A DNA stretch of 29,422 bases from Betaproteobacteria bacterium (lineage in GTDB: Bacteria; Pseudomonadota; Gammaproteobacteria; Burkholderiales; Usitatibacteraceae), in NCBI GenBank assembly GCA_016720925.1, contig JADKJR010000026.1, forward strand, positions 1 to 29,422, given 5' to 3'. Each line of letters opens with the position of its first letter. The stretch's first letter is position 1. Shown here piece by piece: positions 19,763 through 29,176 of the stretch. Position numbers and translations under genes: made by a program. Below the pieces are notes generated by a model. It had not been told where the DNA came from. It was given only the letters and a program-made list of their open reading frames with translations, and did not search any database.

Positions 19763-20625
19763 ACCAAACACCTGCTCGTATGGCGCTCGATATGGCGGTT
19801 CTTACGCCCATCCGACACGCCCCGCTCGATCAGCACCAACACCAGCGCCAGCGCCGCACCCAGCAGCCGGTTGGAGTTACCGAGAAATTCGTCATAGATG
19901 GTTGTTGCCACGACCTTCTGGCGCCGGCCGCCAATGATTGCCGGCGTGGCAAAGGCACTTGCCGCCAGCGCGAATACAATCAGCCCGCCCGAAAGTACGC
20001 CAGGATCACCTGGGGGAACACGATGCGCCACATCACCGTGGGCAATCCGGCGCCCAGACGATTCAGCTGCCTGCTCGGTAGCCGCGTCCAGCTTCTGCAA
20101 CGAGGCCCATACCGCCAGCACCACAAAAGGCACCAGCACATGCACCAGCGCGACGACCACGCCGGTGAAGGTGAACATCATTTTCACCGGCTCGGTCACC
20201 AGGCCGCTGCCGGCAGAATCTGTTGATTACGCCTTCGTTGCCCAACAATACGGCCCACCCAGCGTACGCACCACCACCGAAATCAGCAATGGCCCGAGGA
20301 CGACCACCAACGACACGGCGCGCCAGCGCGGGCGACAGGTGCGACAGCACACAGGCCTCTGGCACGCCAATGACGATGCAGATCGGCGTGACCAGCCCGG
20401 CCATGCCTGAGGTGCACGCGAAGATGACGTTGAAAATACTCGTCACGCGCGGTGTGAGCGTAGTTGGCAATGGTACAGGCCCTCGCCGACGCCGGTGGAC
20501 GATGAGAATGGATACAGGCTCAGCGACAGCGTCAGCACCATTGGCAGTGCAACAAAAGCGATCATCGCCAGCAGGCCCGGCGCCGTCAGCCAGTACGGCA
20601 GCAGGTTGCGTGGCTCGTTCATCAT
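19759..20625 (-). CDS. potB: ABC transporter permease, PotB type
   Basis: First inner-membrane permease. Start MMNEPRNLLPYWLTAPGLLA at 20625 (second ATG 20622), then membrane segment MIAFVALPMVLTLSLSLY. It continues in other frames with FTFTGVVVALVHVLVPFVVL and LIVFALAASAFATPAIIGG, and the late region RQKVVATTIYDEFLGNSN followed by LLGAALALVLVLIE, which matches PotB-type permeases. The stop TGA at 19759-19761 overlaps the GTG of potC. About 288 residues. The region 20200-20560 is frame-scrambled. Overlap with neighbours on both sides shows it belongs to one transcript. Confidence 0.83.
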
Positions 20626-21758
20626 CACCGACCGCGCGGACCGTCTCGCGCGATGGCTCGCCGACCGGAAGTGAGAGCCCACTTCGTCACCCCTTCGGCA
20701 GCTTGCGGCAAACCGACGTTGGCTGCGTCACCTGCACGACGCCGAGAGTGGTGTATCGACCTGGAAGAGCCAATGGTTGCCTAAGACACGCGCGCCGACT
20801 TGGCACGGCCGCGCACCGGTGCACCGTTAGCCGCGGCGAATTCCAGCTTTTCGGGCGGACGAAAGTAGCAGTCGACCTCGCCTGTGGCGCTGCCTTCTCC
20901 GCGGCGGGCGGTGGCCTTGAGCCTCAACCGCTTCACTGATCTGCGCACCACCGGTCCCGACCTTCAATGACGTTGACCCTGCAGAAACGTGGAGAGAAGA
21001 AAACGGCCGATTGGGTTCTCGTACATTTCGAAGGGCGTCCCCCTTGTCTCAATACGGCCCCTGTTCATCAGCACCACACGCGGTCGGCGAGCGTCATAGC
21101 ACACCAGCCTGGTCATTGCGTGACCATGATGGTGACGTGATCCCGACCGCGTCGCTGCAGCGCCACGCAGCTCGATCTGCATTTCCTCAGCGCAGCTTGG
21201 CATCCGAGCGCACCCATCGGCTCATCTGGAAGCAACACCGGCGGCTGGATGACGAGGGCACGCGCCAGCGCTACCCGCTGACGCTGACCGCCGGACAGTT
21301 CGCGCCGGAAAGCGTCAGCCATCGGTGTAAAGGGAATGCTGCCAGTTCCAGCGTGTCGGCTACGCGTTGGCGCCCCTCGTTCACGGCAACGCTGCGCATC
21401 TCCAGTCCGAACAGAGAGCATTTGTCGACCACGCTCATTTCGGGAAACAAGGCATACTTCTGGAATACGATGCCCAGCCCTCGCTGACTGGGCTTGTCGT
21501 GGGTGATGTCGCGGCCATCGAGAACAAAATCTGTCCGCGCGTGGGCGGCGGCGTGAAGCCAGCGACCATTTGCAGCGTGGTCGTCTTGCCACGAGCCGAC
21601 AGCCCCTGAGCAGGCCACACGAACTCCCCTTCGTCCACCGACAGGCTGAAGTCGGCGACGGCGGTAACGTCGTCGTAGCATTTGATCGAGGCCCTGGGAG
21701 TTCGAGGAAGGCGGATAGTGTTGGACTCAGCGCCAGTTGCCGCCCCGCAACGAATCAC
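20626..21758 (-). CDS. potA: ABC transporter ATP-binding protein, PotA type
   Basis: Cytoplasmic ATPase for the Pot-like importer. The GTG at 21758 overlaps the potD stop. The N-terminal part is YDDVTAVADFSLSVDEGEFV. Walker A is damaged here (about 21630-21600), reading GKTTTLQMVAGF after a disturbed loop. Next come GLGIVFQKYALFPEMSV (Q-loop), RRELSGGQRQRVALARALVI (signature) and LLPDEPMGAL (Walker B, with Pro where Leu is usual), then RIETRGTPFEMYENP. A TOBE-like tail follows: VDCYFRPPEKLEFAAANGAP and NVGLPQAAEG. The exact stop is uncertain, about 20626-20640, touching potB. About 370 residues. Both the Walker A change and the Walker B Pro may be sequence errors. Confidence 0.85.
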
Positions 21759-22801
21759 TTCTCGACCGCGCGGATTTCCAGCGGTTGGTCCATTCGGCGC
21801 GCTTGGTGTTGATGATGTCGTAGTTTGGCGAGATCAATGCGGTGACCTTCTCGGGACCAGAGAAACGACTTTCTTCGCCACATCCAGCGCAATCTTCGCC
21901 AATCTTGTTGACCGGTCCCCAGCCGAGCACGTTAGCCATATGCGTCCCTACCGTCTCGCAGACCATGCTGCAGGAATTGCTGTCCCACCGCGTTTGCGGC
22001 GCGCCTTCGACCGCCACGGCCGTCATAGGATGACCACTGCGCCTTCCCCTTTGGGTAAACAGATTCACGACCGGCGCGCCCCTGGTCACAACGGACTGCA
22101 CCCGGCCATTGCCCCACACCGCCAGCGCGCCTTCGCCGGTCTGCATCATCTGCGCCATCTTGCCGGGCGAGGGTTCCCAGGCAAGCCCATTCGGCCGCCA
22201 CTTTCTTCGTCATGACGTCGAAGCCCTGGCTCGATATTGGCCTCGCCACCGCCATTGGGAGTTTGGCCATCCCCACCAATGTCAACAAACCGTAGCCGTT
22301 GGTGATTGGCGGCGGAATCACCACCTTGCCCTTGTAATTTAGGGATCGGTGAGGTCGTTCCAGGAGGTCTGGAGCGCCAGCCGTTCCTTTGGCGAAGATC
22401 TCCTTGTAAGCGAGCCCGGTGGCGATGAAGGCGATACCAGCGGATTTGTCGCCGACCATGCGCGCGATGAGATAGAGCTCTTGATTGACCCGGCGTCCTC
22501 GACCTTTGTGCACAGGCCCTGCGCCGATCCGCCTGGTACATCAGGCCATCGTCGATCAAGGCGACGGAAATTTCCTGCTTGCCCTTTGCGCCTGCAACCC
22601 CCCGGCGAGATGTCGGTGGAATTGCCGGAGACATAAACAGCCTTAGTGCCGGTCTTCGTTTCCAAATGCCGGGATGATGGTTTTCCTTGAACAGCTTTTC
22701 GGTCCCCCGGCCATGATCCGCCAGCGTATATGTCTCGGCGGCGTGGGCACTGAAGGATGCGGCCATGACGGCAGAACACATGAGGTGGAAGTTTTGCGCA
22801 T
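21755..22801 (-). CDS. potD: ABC transporter extracellular substrate-binding protein, PotD type
   Basis: Periplasmic binding protein, first gene of the leftward operon. The ATG at 22801 has GGAG seven bases upstream. A signal peptide MRKNFHLMCSAVMAASFSAHA appears with one frame correction, followed by AETYTLADHGRGTEKLFKEN. Further blocks are KTGTKAVYVSGNSTDI, QEISVALIDDGLMYQA, GKVVIPPPITNGYGLLTLV, MMQTGEGALAVWGNGR and GPEKVTALISPNYDIINTKR. The C-terminus IRAVEK gives a TGA at 21755-21757 overlapping the potA GTG. About 348 residues. At least six frame pieces. The binding pocket does not let me name the ligand; the neighbouring oxidase suggests an amine or amino-acid derivative. Confidence 0.84.
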
Positions 22802-22913
22802 AACGATCTCCGTTTTGGTTCAACAGGCAGGAAAGAGCCTTTTCAATAGAGGAAGACCCGCGCTGACCTGGCAAGTGTATTCTTCGCAATATTATCAGTT
22901 GAACAGGTAAACT

Positions 22914-22933
22914 TTTGGCCTGTATATGCCAAA
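22914..22933. promoter_or_regulatory. Candidate LysR operator in the potD/lysR divergent region
   Basis: TTTGGC (22914-22919) and GCCAAA (22928-22933) form a perfect six-base dyad with an 8-base spacer. It ends 5 bases before the GTG of the lysR gene in the 137-base divergent interval. LysR proteins bind dyads of this shape, often with T-N11-A, and commonly repress their own gene. The rest of the interval (22802-22913) is AT-richer around TTCGCAATATTATCAG and should hold the potD promoter, but I cannot fix its boxes. Confidence 0.5.
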
Positions 22934-22938
22934 CTATT

Positions 22939-23857
22939 GTGTCAAAAGCGGAACTCAATCTGCGGCATATCGAGGGCCTTTCGCGCCGTGATGTTGACGG
23001 GCAGCGTGGTTGGGGCGGCGCGGCTGATGAGCGTGACGCAGCCGGGTGTCCAGCCGCACCATCAGCCTGATGGAGCTCCGGATCGGCTACGCGCTGTTTA
23101 ACGAACGGCGCGGACGGTAATCAGTGCCGACGCCGAAACCGATGCGTTATACCCGCGAGATGCGAACATCTCTACGGCGGCATCTGAGCGCATCGGTCAG
23201 GTGGCACAGGACATCCACTTCCAGCGTGCCGGCGCCTTTGCAGATTGCCACGTTACCGGCGCTGGCGCAGTGGCTGGTACCGCGTGGCATCACCCGATTT
23301 CATTTATCTACGCGTCCCAATGTGACCGTCTTGTCCAGAGCCTGCCTTCCACGCCAGATCATGGAACTGAGTACCGACACGGCAATTCGACGTGGGTGTG
23401 GTCGAGTTGCCGGTTTCGCGACCGGCGATCGAGGTCTGAAAACCATTCGACCCGGTGCAATCGATGGCAGTAATGCCCGCCAGCCACCGCCTGGCTAAGA
23501 AAGCGAGATTTCCCTGAAAGATCTTGATGGCAGACGCATGGTGCTGCTTTCGCAGCATAGTTACGTGCCTTTATCAGATCGTCCTTTTCAAACTGGGTGT
23601 GGCGCCAGACGTGGTACCCGAAACACAAGTTCGTCAATCGCCTGTGCGTTGGTCGCGGCGGGCGCGGGGATCACGCTCGTGTCGAGGTGGACAGCGGTTC
23701 CGTTTACCGGCCCGGACCTGGTGGTGCGACCGGTTAAGGAAACCATCGAGTCGCGCTACGCGATTATCTTTCCGCAACTCGCGGTGCGCCAGACGCTGGC
23801 GGAGGCGTTTTGCGCAAGACTTTGCGGGAGGAGATTCGCCGGGCGGATCACGGGTGA
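22939..23857 (+). CDS. LysR-family transcriptional regulator (OccR/NocR-like)
   Basis: DNA-binding regulator transcribed away from potD. The GTG at 22939 gives VSKAELNLRHIE, then the winged helix-turn-helix FRAVMLTGSVVGAARLMSVT with QPGVSRTISLMELRIGYALF. The effector domain has FQRAGALQIATLPALAQWLV-like sequence, FDVGVVELPVSRPAIE, KREISLKDLDG, MVLLSQHSYV, ACALVAAGAGITLVSRW and PVKETIESRYAIIFPQLAV. A frame correction near 23815 yields LREEIRRADHG and TGA at 23855-23857, about 306 residues, normal. The AFRAVMLTGSV pattern is typical of opine and amino-acid catabolism regulators. It likely senses the substrate of the adjacent importer and oxidase. Six or so frame changes. Confidence 0.85.
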
Positions 23858-23909
23858 AGTGCTTTCAAAATGCCAAAGTCAAGCGTGGACGGGGCTACGG
23901 GCAAAAACG

Positions 23910-24924
23910 TCAGGAAGCGGCCGCCAATGCTGGTGTTTTTGCAAACCGTATCCAGCGCCCCTTGTAGCGAAGATTGGCCCCATGGCCCGGGAGAATGCGT
24001 CCCATCTGCTGGCGGTCTCGCCATAGGTAAGTGTTGCACTTCACCGCCTCAACAATCCTCTCGACCACCTTCCTGCCAGCTGTCCACGGCGCGATCAATT
24101 CAAGTAGCCCGGCATTGTCGAACGTGACCAGCTCGATACTTTCGCCTTTCCCTTTTGCCTGCATCTGGTAACGCAGGCCAATGGCTGGCGGCACGATGCC
24201 GTCATACACGCCATGTATCAAGATCTGCTTCACGCCCAGCGCTTAGCATCTCCGAGGGCGATTTACCGCGAAAAGTGTGCTGGCCGCGCCACCAGAAGCG
24301 CGCGACCAGCCGTGTCGACCAATTGCGCGATCGTCGTATCTCCACACGCATGCGCGCCGGCGCAGGCAGAATGCACTGGGTAAGGAATCGCCGCGATGCC
24401 GACGATCGCCTTGAAATTCACCGTCTGTTCGCGCTTGGGCAAGCTGCCCGCAGGAATCCGGTGCTGCGCTGGGAGCCATAACGCGAGATGTCCGCCGGCG
24501 GAGTGTCCCGTAACGACCGCGCGGGACAAATCCAGTTTGAACTTGCCTGCCCGCTCGCGCAGATGGTGACGCCATTCGCGATATCGTTGAACGAGCCGGG
24601 ATAACCACCACCATTGTGGCCGACGCGTCGATAAGTAAGGCTCCACACCCGCGACACCGTGCTTGCGCGCAAATCATCCGCCAGGAAGGCAACCCGAGTT
24701 TCAGCCCCAGCAACTCCGCAAGCCAGCAGCCGCCGTGAATCAGCACGACCACCGGTAGGGCCCTTTGAGGCGCCGGACGGCAGCCACAGCTCACCGTATT
24801 GCAAAGCATCCTTGCCGTACGCGATCTTGTGATTCGGGCGTGTAGTGACCAGCCCAGGTCTATCAAGAATTTTCTGGAAGGTCAGCGATTGCGATTCCGC
24901 GGAGGCACTGGACATGGCGAGCAA
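23910..24924 (-). CDS. Secreted alpha/beta hydrolase (esterase/kynurenine formamidase-like)
   Basis: The nucleophile elbow is VVTGHSAGGHLALWL, and LIHGGCWLAEL gives the oxyanion-hole HGG. Other pieces are VWSLTYRRVGHNGGGYPGSF, VGIAAIPYPV and LIHGVYDGIVPPAIGLRYQM, the last carrying the acid residue. Upstream of MSSASAESQ the frame reads ATFFLAILLA, a signal-peptide core, so the true start may lie near 24950 with its codon damaged. The open frame ends at 23910, but family proteins usually end soon after RKVVERIVEAVK; a one-base change would stop it at TGA 24041-24043. At least four frame changes. It is convergent with the lysR gene. Substrate unknown. Confidence 0.8.
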
Positions 24925-25152
24925 TATAGCAAGAAAGAATGTAGCCCGTTGCCTTGGTTATCGGGTGATGACGGCGGGATCATCGCCCGCGACTGCCAGC
25001 CTGTAACCAGTATGCGGCGATGCGCAGTCAGGGGCCAGTTTTCGATTCGTCGCGCAATGCACCCGTGTTCCCTATTTGTGCCAGCCTTCAATGTGGCTCG
25101 GCTTGCCGGCCTGCCCCCAGGTGCTCGGCTTTCGCCATCTCCGCTTCCGGGT

Positions 25153-25158
25153 TAGAAT
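25153..25158 (+). promoter_or_regulatory. Possible -10 box (TAGAAT) before the OmpA-FecR gene
   Basis: TAGAAT at 25153-25158 lies about 25 bases before the likely start of the exported protein at 25181 and is preceded by GC-rich DNA. CTTTCG about 18 bases upstream is a poor -35. It is a weak call based on position. The rest of 24925-25152 shows only a weak five-base inverted repeat at 24973-24990. Confidence 0.3.
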
Positions 25159-25180
25159 TGCCACGCCAGGCCATATCAGC

Positions 25181-26432
25181 CTGACCGACCTCGCACATTC
25201 GTTTCGTTTCCTGCTGGCATTCTGCGTATTGCTGGCTGCGAGTATTTATTGCTGCGCCTGCCGCGACTGCGGCCGAGCCTTCAGTGGATGAAATATGGTC
25301 GATGCGCTGGCCGCGAAGCAAGCGCCAGGAACCGCCGGCGGCATTCCAGATGCCACGAAGCCTCGGTAGCAAGCCAGCCGCGCCCGCCGCACCCGCGGCG
25401 GGAGACAGCTCAGGCCGTACGGTTTGAATTTGCCTCAGCGAAAATCAATTGCGGAAAGCCGCGAGTTGTTGGCCAGGCTCCAGTTTCCGCGATATGAACG
25501 CGCCCGCGCTCGCGGACGGCGCTTTCGCATCGAGGGGCACCTCGATGCGAGTCGGTGATCCGCAGGTCAGCCTGCGTTTGTCCGAGCAGCGCGCGCAGAA
25601 TGTGAAGCAGTTTCTGGTGAGCAATGCCGGTGCTGAACGTGGCGCGGCTGGCGGCGATTGGCAAACCCACCGACGATCCGTGCGACAGTGCCAATCCGCA
25701 TGCGATGGTGAATCTGACGAGTGGTGGTGGTGGCACTGGATGATCCGGCGTCGATTGGCAGCGCGTCACAGCCGTCGCAAGCAATTGACTCGCCAGCCGG
25801 GCCGAAAACCGGATCCGTGAAGGCCGGTGCCGTCCAGCGATTACGGGGCGAAGTGTCGGTGACCACGCGCCAGCAAATCGCTCGCGATTGATTCAGGCGA
25901 TGCATTGCGGGGGAGGATACGATATCGACCGCTGCCGGTGCAACAGTGGTGGTGCAACTCGACGACGGCGCGAAGTTGCTGGTACGGCCCGGCACCAAAG
26001 TCATTTTGACGCCAGGTAGAAAACGCGGAAAGCGCATTCGACAAACTGAATCCCGCCATCAGACTTTGTGATCGCCACGATCCGCTACGGCCCGACCGGT
26101 TTGGTCGGCGAGTCCCGGCCGGACGCGATTGCGCTTCAAAACGCCGGTCGCCACCATCGGCATCCGCGGCACCGACTTCGATCTCGTCCCCCCGCCGGAG
26201 GCAGAAACGGCGCGCGGGAATTGGGCACCTATGTCCGCGTCAATACAGGCGGGATTGAACTCGCCGGCAGCGACAGGTCGAAGGTCGCTCGCTGGCGCCA
26301 GATGAGCAGGCTTTCGCCGCGCCTGGGGGGCCAAAACTGAGGGCGGCGGTCGGCGCGCCCGCGGCGTTAAAACTGGAGGCGCCGGCGGTGTTTGCCAGCG
26401 GCGAACTGGATTCACTGCTCGGGGCGCGATAA
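25181..26432 (+). CDS. Exported protein with OmpA-like domain and FecR domain
   Basis: A signal peptide is visible as FRFLLAFCVLLAAS followed, after a frame change, by APAATAAEPSVDEIW. Then comes a proline/alanine-rich linker and an OmpA C-terminal-like domain: RFEFASAKIN, RIEGHLDA-like sequence, DPQVSLRLSEQRAQNVKQFL, SANPHAMVN and RRVVVVALDDP (with one correction), which place the NRR peptidoglycan-contact motif. A FecR domain follows: VQRLRGEVSVTT, GATVVVQLDDGAKLLVRPGT, TGLVGESRPDAI, FKTPVATIGIRGTDFDLV and LGTYVRVNTGGIELAG. It ends ELDSLLGAR with TAA at 26430-26432. No ATG fits; CTG at 25181 is in frame and could be a misread ATG. About 417 residues, with many frame changes. Probably periplasmic and wall-associated. 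Confidence 0.78.
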
Positions 26433-26518
26433 CGGTTCCACGGCAACGCAGAATGCTCCTTGCCCGTTTTCCATTCGGCGAAGAGCTGTCGCTTGGATCC
26501 TGCCAGATTGCGACAGGG

Positions 26519-27516
26519 TCAATCCCAGCACCTTGCAGCATACAACGCCGCAGTCGCGTGAATCCGGTTCCTGGATGCGGTCACGCAATCCGACGGGCGC
26601 CAGTAGCCCCAATATCCGCGCCGATACCGGCGAGCAACTGGTGCGCCGCATGTTCGATCGTTTAGCTCAGCATATTGAGACGTGACCAGTTCTTTTTCCG
26701 GCGTCGGCAGTGGCGAGGGCCGCGGCCTCGTTGCTGCCACGCTGAGCGAGACAAGGCGTTTTCATGCCGGGCGAGGTTCACGCAGACCGTTGCGGTACCG
26801 CGGTAGATTTCCGCTTCGAACCGCTCGGTGGCGGCCTGCCAGAAGCTCGCCGGGGTTGAATTTGCAGGGATACCGAAACGTGCCGGGCTGCATCCAGCTT
26901 TTGAATGCTGGAGAAGCTGGTAGGTGGGGCGGCTTGTTTGCATCAGCGTGGCATACGCCACATACCAGATACCCGCCTTGAGCACCAGGCCAAGCGGCTT
27001 GATGATGCGATCTTTCGTCCCGTTCCAGCTCTCATGTGAGTCCCACCGCGCGCTGATGCCAGACCGCGTTCATACCGCCTGCAAATGCACCGGCAGTGTG
27101 GCGGCTTGATACCAATCGATGGGGTCGATGTGCAATCCCGCGCCGACGCGCAAGACGTTCTCGCGCGGCGATATGGGAACCGCCGTTAGCATCTTGAGAG
27201 CACGCCGACGCCGAGGCGCTGCCCAATCCCAGTTCAGTGGCGGCGGCGGGAAGGCCTGCCAGAAACAGTGCCTGCGCTTCCGGGTTGGAGTGAGCCCGGG
27301 TCAAATCAGCGGTACTCCAACCTTCGCGTAGCTGAAAGCCGCCGTCTCGCCCGCGGTCTGACCACCCCCGCGCCCGCCGCCGAAAGCTGGTCGATATCGG
27401 CGCAGGATAGTTCGCACCGACACCTCCAGGTCGGCGGCAAGCACCGGCGCGCTCATACGGCCGCGCGTCTGCCAACAGCATCATGATGGCGCAATCGACT
27501 GGCACGCATTTTTCAT
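26519..27516 (-). CDS. WYL-domain (YafY-type) transcriptional regulator
   Basis: The N-terminal helix-turn-helix is SAPVLAADLEVSVRTI, read after MKNA at ATG 27516. Next come GGFQLREGWSTADLT and PEAQALFLAGLPAAATELGL, then VGAGLHIDPIDWYQAA and LQAVMNAVWHQRAV, leading to the WYL core: YESWNGTKDRIIKPLGLVLK with AGIWYVAYA. The tail includes SFWQAATERFEAEIYRG and LAPVGLRDRI before a stop at 26519-26521. About 332 residues, normal. These blocks fit the YafY/WYL regulators that usually control a divergent gene and sense a small ligand through the WYL domain. Here the divergent genes are two DUF1579-like proteins. Six or more frame changes. Between 26433 and 26518 I see nothing. Confidence 0.82.
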
Positions 27517-27533
27517 CGTACCAGTAATACCGC

Positions 27534-27548
27534 TGACATCCGGTGTCA
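27534..27548. promoter_or_regulatory. Candidate operator TGACA-N5-TGTCA
   Basis: TGACATCCGGTGTCA is a dyad with five-base arms and one further inner pair. It lies 17 bases upstream of the WYL regulator start, in the 166-base interval between it and the divergent DUF1579-like genes. Its place suits autoregulation and control of the rightward genes. I see no other dyad of note in 27517-27682. Confidence 0.5.
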
Positions 27549-27682
27549 TGTATCCCGCTTTATGCTGCCGCTCACCAATCAAACAGGAGTCCACATACTG
27601 CCGCCAAATGCAACCAACACATCTTTCTTTTCAATCCGCGCCAGGCATCATTGCGGCCATTTTCATCTGAGCCGTTACCGTT

Positions 27683-28216
27683 ATGTCCAGCCAATCTGCC
27701 GCAGCGAACAAAATTCCTGGTGCCTATCTGACCGAAGCGGAAGGTTTACCTTTCTCGACGGCAACTGGCATGGTGTCCAATCGAAAAATGAAAGAGGCAG
27801 GGCAGCATCCGCGAAGAATGGATCGGTTTCGAACAAAGGCGAAATTCGCCACGCTGCTTGACGGGCTTGTCAGCGTGGAAGAGCTGCGAAACGACAAGGG
27901 CAGGCCATTCAGCAGTACCATACGGACCTTTGACCGCGAAAAACGCACCTGGTCCTGACGCCTACCTGGGTCTCGGCAGGCACGGGCGTGCTGCAACTGC
28001 CGGCACATGGCCGATTTATCTGACGACGTCAGCGCGTGGATGCCTCGGAGGTCATCGGCGACGGGTGCTGCTTGCGCGCGGAGTATTCGGGCGTATCTCG
28101 AAAAAACGAGGTGACGTGGGGAGGCGCTCGACTCGCAAGATGGCGAGAAAACCTGGATGCTGACGCGGAAGATGCGGTTCAGGCGCGTCGATGAAAATGG
28201 CAAGGCCGTCAAATGA
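27683..28216 (+). CDS. DUF1579-like protein, first of a tandem pair
   Basis: Start MSSQSAAANKIPGAYLTEAE at 27683. Reading across frames gives FTFLDGNWHGVQ, AKFATLLDGLVSVEELRNDK, GRPFSSTIRTFDREKRTW, WVSAGTGVLQLPAHGRF, EVIGDGCCLRAEYSGVSRK, and ALDSQDGEKTWMLTRKMRF ending FRRVDENGKAVK. The FLDGNW opening, the R/S-FD-x-W strand and the late GEKTW...R pattern match small cytoplasmic proteins annotated DUF1579, and match the next gene in layout. The TGA at 28214-28216 overlaps the next ATG. About 178 residues. Four or five frame changes. Function unknown; members have a beta-rich, lipocalin-like fold by prediction. Confidence 0.65.
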
Positions 28217-28710
28217 CGCCAACGCGCCAATCAAGTGCCGGCGACTTCGATTTTTCATCGGGCGCTGGCGCGTCAGCACACCACCAGGCTGAACTTACGC
28301 CTCGTCCCGGTTGCAATGAGTGGATTGAATTCACGGGCACATCGGTCGCGCAGAAAATTCTGGGTGGCATCGGCAATCTCGACGACAACACGCTCGACCT
28401 GCCGGGCGGCGCTTACCGCGCAGCGAAGTGACCCTGCGTTCGTTCAACGATGAAACCGGGCAATGGTCAATCCTGGTGGCTCGATGGCCCGGCATCCGGG
28501 CACACTCGACGCGCCGGTTGTCGGGCATTTGAAAAAGGCGTTGGCACGTTCTACGCGGACGACACGCTGGACGAACGGCCGATTCGGGTGCATTTCTGTG
28601 GACCATGCCTGAACCGGACGGGCCACGCTGGGGAGCAGGCATTCTCTCCCGACGCCGGCGCAACATCCGAAACCAACTGGATCATGAATTTCGCGCAGGA
28701 ACCGGATTGA
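28213..28710 (+). CDS. DUF1579-like protein, second of a tandem pair
   Basis: The ATG at 28213 overlaps the stop of the first copy (ATGA). Recognisable blocks are AGDFDFLIGRWRVSH-like sequence (28240-28275, after frame correction), GCNEWIEFTGTSVAQKILGG, IGNLDDNTLDLPGGAYRA, VTLRSFNDETGQW with WWLDG, GHFEKGVGTFYADDTLDERP and SPDAGATSETNWIMNF, ending AQEPD at TGA 28708-28710. This is the usual DUF1579 layout: FDFLxGxW at the start, WxEFxGTS, then SPDGGxTWExNW. About 165 residues. Three or four frame changes. Cotranslation with the first copy suggests they act together, perhaps under the WYL regulator. Biochemical role unknown. Confidence 0.78.
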
Positions 28711-28731
28711 TCGGTTATGTAGGATATCTGC

Positions 28732-29107
28732 ATGGTTTTTCTAGAGAGAAATCGCATAACAAGAACCAACTGGAAATTGCAACCCGCGAGCATGGAAAGA
28801 AGGCGATCGCCGCACGCACACCGATAACAGCCGCCTTGATTACCCTTTGCGCCATGGAAGCATGCGCGTGGGCCTATGCGCGCCGCGCGGCCAGGATGCT
28901 GGCAGCCGCATACGCAGGACGAGCTCTACATCATTGTCAGCAGATCCGGCGAATTTGTGAAGGGCGATGAGCGGCGCGACATTGACGCCACCGGCGTTGC
29001 CATTATTCGACCCGGGCGTCGTCCATCGTTTCGAAAACCCCACGGACGATTTTTCGACATGGGTTGTATTCTGGGGCCGGAGGGCAGGAAGCGACCGCAT
29101 GAATTAG
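28732..29107 (+). CDS. Small cupin-domain protein
   Basis: The start MVFLERNRITRTNWKLQPAS at ATG 28732 is the best candidate upstream. The cupin core is HGSMRVGLYAP, then HTQDELYIIVS (first metal-site His and Glu), GEFVKGDERRDIDA, VAIIRPG, and VVHRFENPTDDFSTWVVFWG, which carries the second conserved His of the fold. The stop is TAG at 29105-29107. About 125 residues, normal for single-domain cupins. It is 21 bases downstream of the second DUF1579-like gene in the same direction, so it may share that transcript. Three or four frame changes. Ligand and reaction unknown. Confidence 0.8.
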
Positions 29108-29176
29108 CCTCCGCCGGTACGCGATCCCGCCATGTTCTTCAATGCCGGGCGGCGACATCGAGGCCCCGTGTTTATA

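Noticed and set aside
16166..22801. A pseudogene island in the transporter-oxidase operon
   Set aside because: Stop-start overlaps, full lengths and most motifs remain when frames are joined, and the same type of break occurs in the nitrate operon, so sequence error explains it better.
23910..24040. Minus-strand segment containing GRILPGHGANL as a metallo-beta-lactamase remnant
   Set aside because: Only one short resemblance to an MBL-type GHG motif, with no HxHxDH motif nearby; more likely read-through past the true end of the hydrolase.
24973..24990. Inverted repeat GCGGG/CCCGC upstream of the OmpA-FecR gene
   Set aside because: Five-base GC arms are expected often by chance in DNA of this composition.
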